Notes under the pieces: generated by a model
The model's input: the letters and a program-made list of their open reading frames with translations, nothing else
Told to the model about the DNA's origin: nothing
The model's database searches: none
In this document: positions 5,930 through 7,080 of the stretch, one piece after another
Numbering within the stretch: the first letter of the stretch is position 1
How the letters are laid out: every line of letters begins with the position of its first letter
Program-made: the position numbers and the translations under genes
Source: Spirochaetota bacterium
GTDB taxonomy: Bacteria; Spirochaetota; JAGLSM01; JAKPMW01
Assembly: GCA_029548715.1 (NCBI GenBank)
Contig: JAKPMW010000106.1
Span: forward strand, 1 to 7,080
Direction of reading: 5' to 3'
Length of the DNA: 7,080 nucleotides

Positions 5930-7080
5930 ATGAATACGGCACATCTTCGCAAATATCTGGCCGGCTTGGGTATTGCACTGGCAACCTCTGCAATACTCGT
6001 TTTTCTCTTGAGCAAATGGGGACTCTTCCAGCAGATCGAGCTCCTCTTGCTCAATCTCAGGCATGAGGTCCGCTATGCACGGGAGGGGGATACCGTCCTC
6101 GCAGACAATGTGCAATTGCAGACTGCCCGCGAAGGCAAGAGCCCGGACATTCATATCATCAAAATGGACGAGCATGCCTTTTCGGCCTTTGGCCCCTTTC
6201 CCTGGAAACGCTCGACCTATGCCAGGCCTCTTGAGAAATTCTCGCGCGGACAACTGACGGTTTCACTTTCATGGAACGGAGTGCAGGATCCAGCCCATGC
6301 CCGCTACTGCGTATACCAGAGCGAAAGCCCGATCCGCAGCACAGACGATCTTGCCAAGGCCACGCTCGCCCGTACCATTGCCTCGTCCGATGAACAGATG
6401 TTCAGCGATGTCCTGATCGTCAAGCCGGGACGCTGGTACTTCGCAGTAACCAGCGTCAACAGCAACGGCATCGAAAACCGGCACATTGCCTTCCGGACCA
6501 ATGCCACTGAATTTCCTGTCAGCATCCAGATCAAGCCGGCCCTGGCCGCCGATGCCCAGCAATGGGACAAGCAGTATCAGCTCGAAATGGTTCGCGAGCT
6601 TCCCAAATCCGCTGTCACCAACAGCAGCCAGGCCGTTGCATCGGGTATGCGGGCCCTGCTCAATTATCCCGAAGCGGTCTTTTTTGACGTATTCATGCTG
6701 GATCACAAGGACAAGGATGATGACCAGATCCTTTTCAGCTCCTTTGCAAAAAACAGCTCCGTCTTTGTTGACTACAAACTCAACGATGACAACAGAAGCC
6801 CCAATCCTCCGGATTTTTCCAGACGCATCCAGGCGCTTCAGCGACACACCATTGCAGCAGACCAGGTTCATGACAAGCGAAGTGAAATTTACGCACCTGG
6901 AGTTTCACTGCCGATTCCGGAAGTGATCGAATCCGTCGACGGTGCAGGATTTGCAAATGCTGTCCGGGATGCAGACGAGACCATCCGCTCGTGGAAACTG
7001 GTTGTACAGTTTGAAGGTGACAAGTATCCAAACCGCTACTACCCCTCGGCGCCACTCCTCCTGGCCATGAAATACTTTAG
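5930..7080 (+). CDS. CHASE2-domain sensor protein with Fn3-like insertion, 3' end outside window
   Basis: 383 codons are visible with no stop; the gene runs off the right edge. A membrane helix (about 12-28) is followed by an extracytoplasmic CHASE2-type domain. Its first part is SPDIHIIKMDEHAF with GPFPWKRSTYARPLEKF (71-104), its middle part AVFFDVFMLDHKDKDDDQIL (249-268), and its later part GFANAVRDADETIRSWKL (340-357) with PSAPLLLAMKYF (372-383). These match the usual order of CHASE2 blocks. Between the first two blocks lie about 130 extra residues, of which 108-190 look like a fibronectin type III domain (VSLSWNG, ARYCVYQSESPI, KPGRWYFAVTSVNSNGIE). CHASE2 proteins usually continue into adenylate cyclase, histidine kinase or Ser/Thr kinase domains; which one is present cannot be seen. 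The ATG follows AGGA/GGGG (5913-5921) and precedes the membrane helix. Confidence 0.85.
   Translation, partial: MNTAHLRKYLAGLGIALATSAILVFLLSKWGLFQQIELLLLNLRHEVRYAREGDTVLADNVQLQTAREGKSPDIHIIKMDEHAFSAFGPFPWKRSTYARPLEKFSRGQLTVSLSWNGVQDPAHARYCVYQSESPIRSTDDLAKATLARTIASSDEQMFSDVLIVKPGRWYFAVTSVNSNGIENRHIAFRTNATEFPVSIQIKPALAADAQQWDKQYQLEMVRELPKSAVTNSSQAVASGMRALLNYPEAVFFDVFMLDHKDKDDDQILFSSFAKNSSVFVDYKLNDDNRSPNPPDFSRRIQALQRHTIAADQVHDKRSEIYAPGVSLPIPEVIESVDGAGFANAVRDADETIRSWKLVVQFEGDKYPNRYYPSAPLLLAMKYF

Noticed and set aside
5237..6253. 338-codon minus-strand open frame
   Set aside because: It lies opposite the end of the double-FlaA gene, the terminator and the CHASE2 gene start, all well supported on plus, and its protein is low-complexity without family features.
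1..7080. CRISPR array, insertion sequence or other mobile element
   Set aside because: No spacer-repeat pattern, transposase or terminal inverted repeats were seen; the only repeats are the tRNA-linked units.

Overview
The window looks like chromosomal DNA from a GC-rich spirochaete (phylum Spirochaetota). The main clue is a secreted protein with two FlaA-like modules, FlaA being the sheath protein of spirochaetal periplasmic flagella. A relaxed lipobox (L-Q-G-C) and a CHASE2-type sensor fit this assignment but do not prove it. I cannot name the genus.

Region 1 (1-406) is read leftward. A tRNA-Ala(CGC) gene (288-361, minus) has a good promoter at 377-406. Downstream of it, up to the left edge, is a degenerate tandem array with a period of exactly 105 bp. 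Each full unit begins with a copy of the tRNA 3' acceptor strand and discriminator. That strand is closed by a new, perfectly complementary 5' strand around a small inner hairpin, giving miniature acceptor-stem mimics. Three of the four inner-stem base pairs change in a compensated way between the two complete units, so the fold appears to have been maintained. The mimics carry A3-U70 where the real tRNA has the alanine identity pair G3-U70. This is the most unusual part of the window.

Region 2 (407-633) is an intergenic spacer with one strong hairpin and no recognised gene.

Region 3 (634-5645) is a compact rightward operon of four genes: an ABC ATPase of the LolD/MacB class, an FtsX/MacB-type permease (4-nt gap), a large predicted lipoprotein with an extra C-terminal membrane helix (ATGA overlap), and a secreted double-FlaA-like protein (ATGA overlap). 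The tight coupling suggests one envelope machine: a MacB-like transporter or mechanotransducer acting with two extracytoplasmic partners. The substrate is unknown.

Region 4 (5646-5929) holds several hairpins just after the operon stop, a strong intrinsic terminator (5802-5834) and a sigma-70-like promoter (5863-5891).

Region 5 (5930-7080) is the 5' part of a CHASE2-type membrane sensor gene cut by the right edge. About 130 residues containing a fibronectin type III-like segment appear to be inserted inside its CHASE2 domain.
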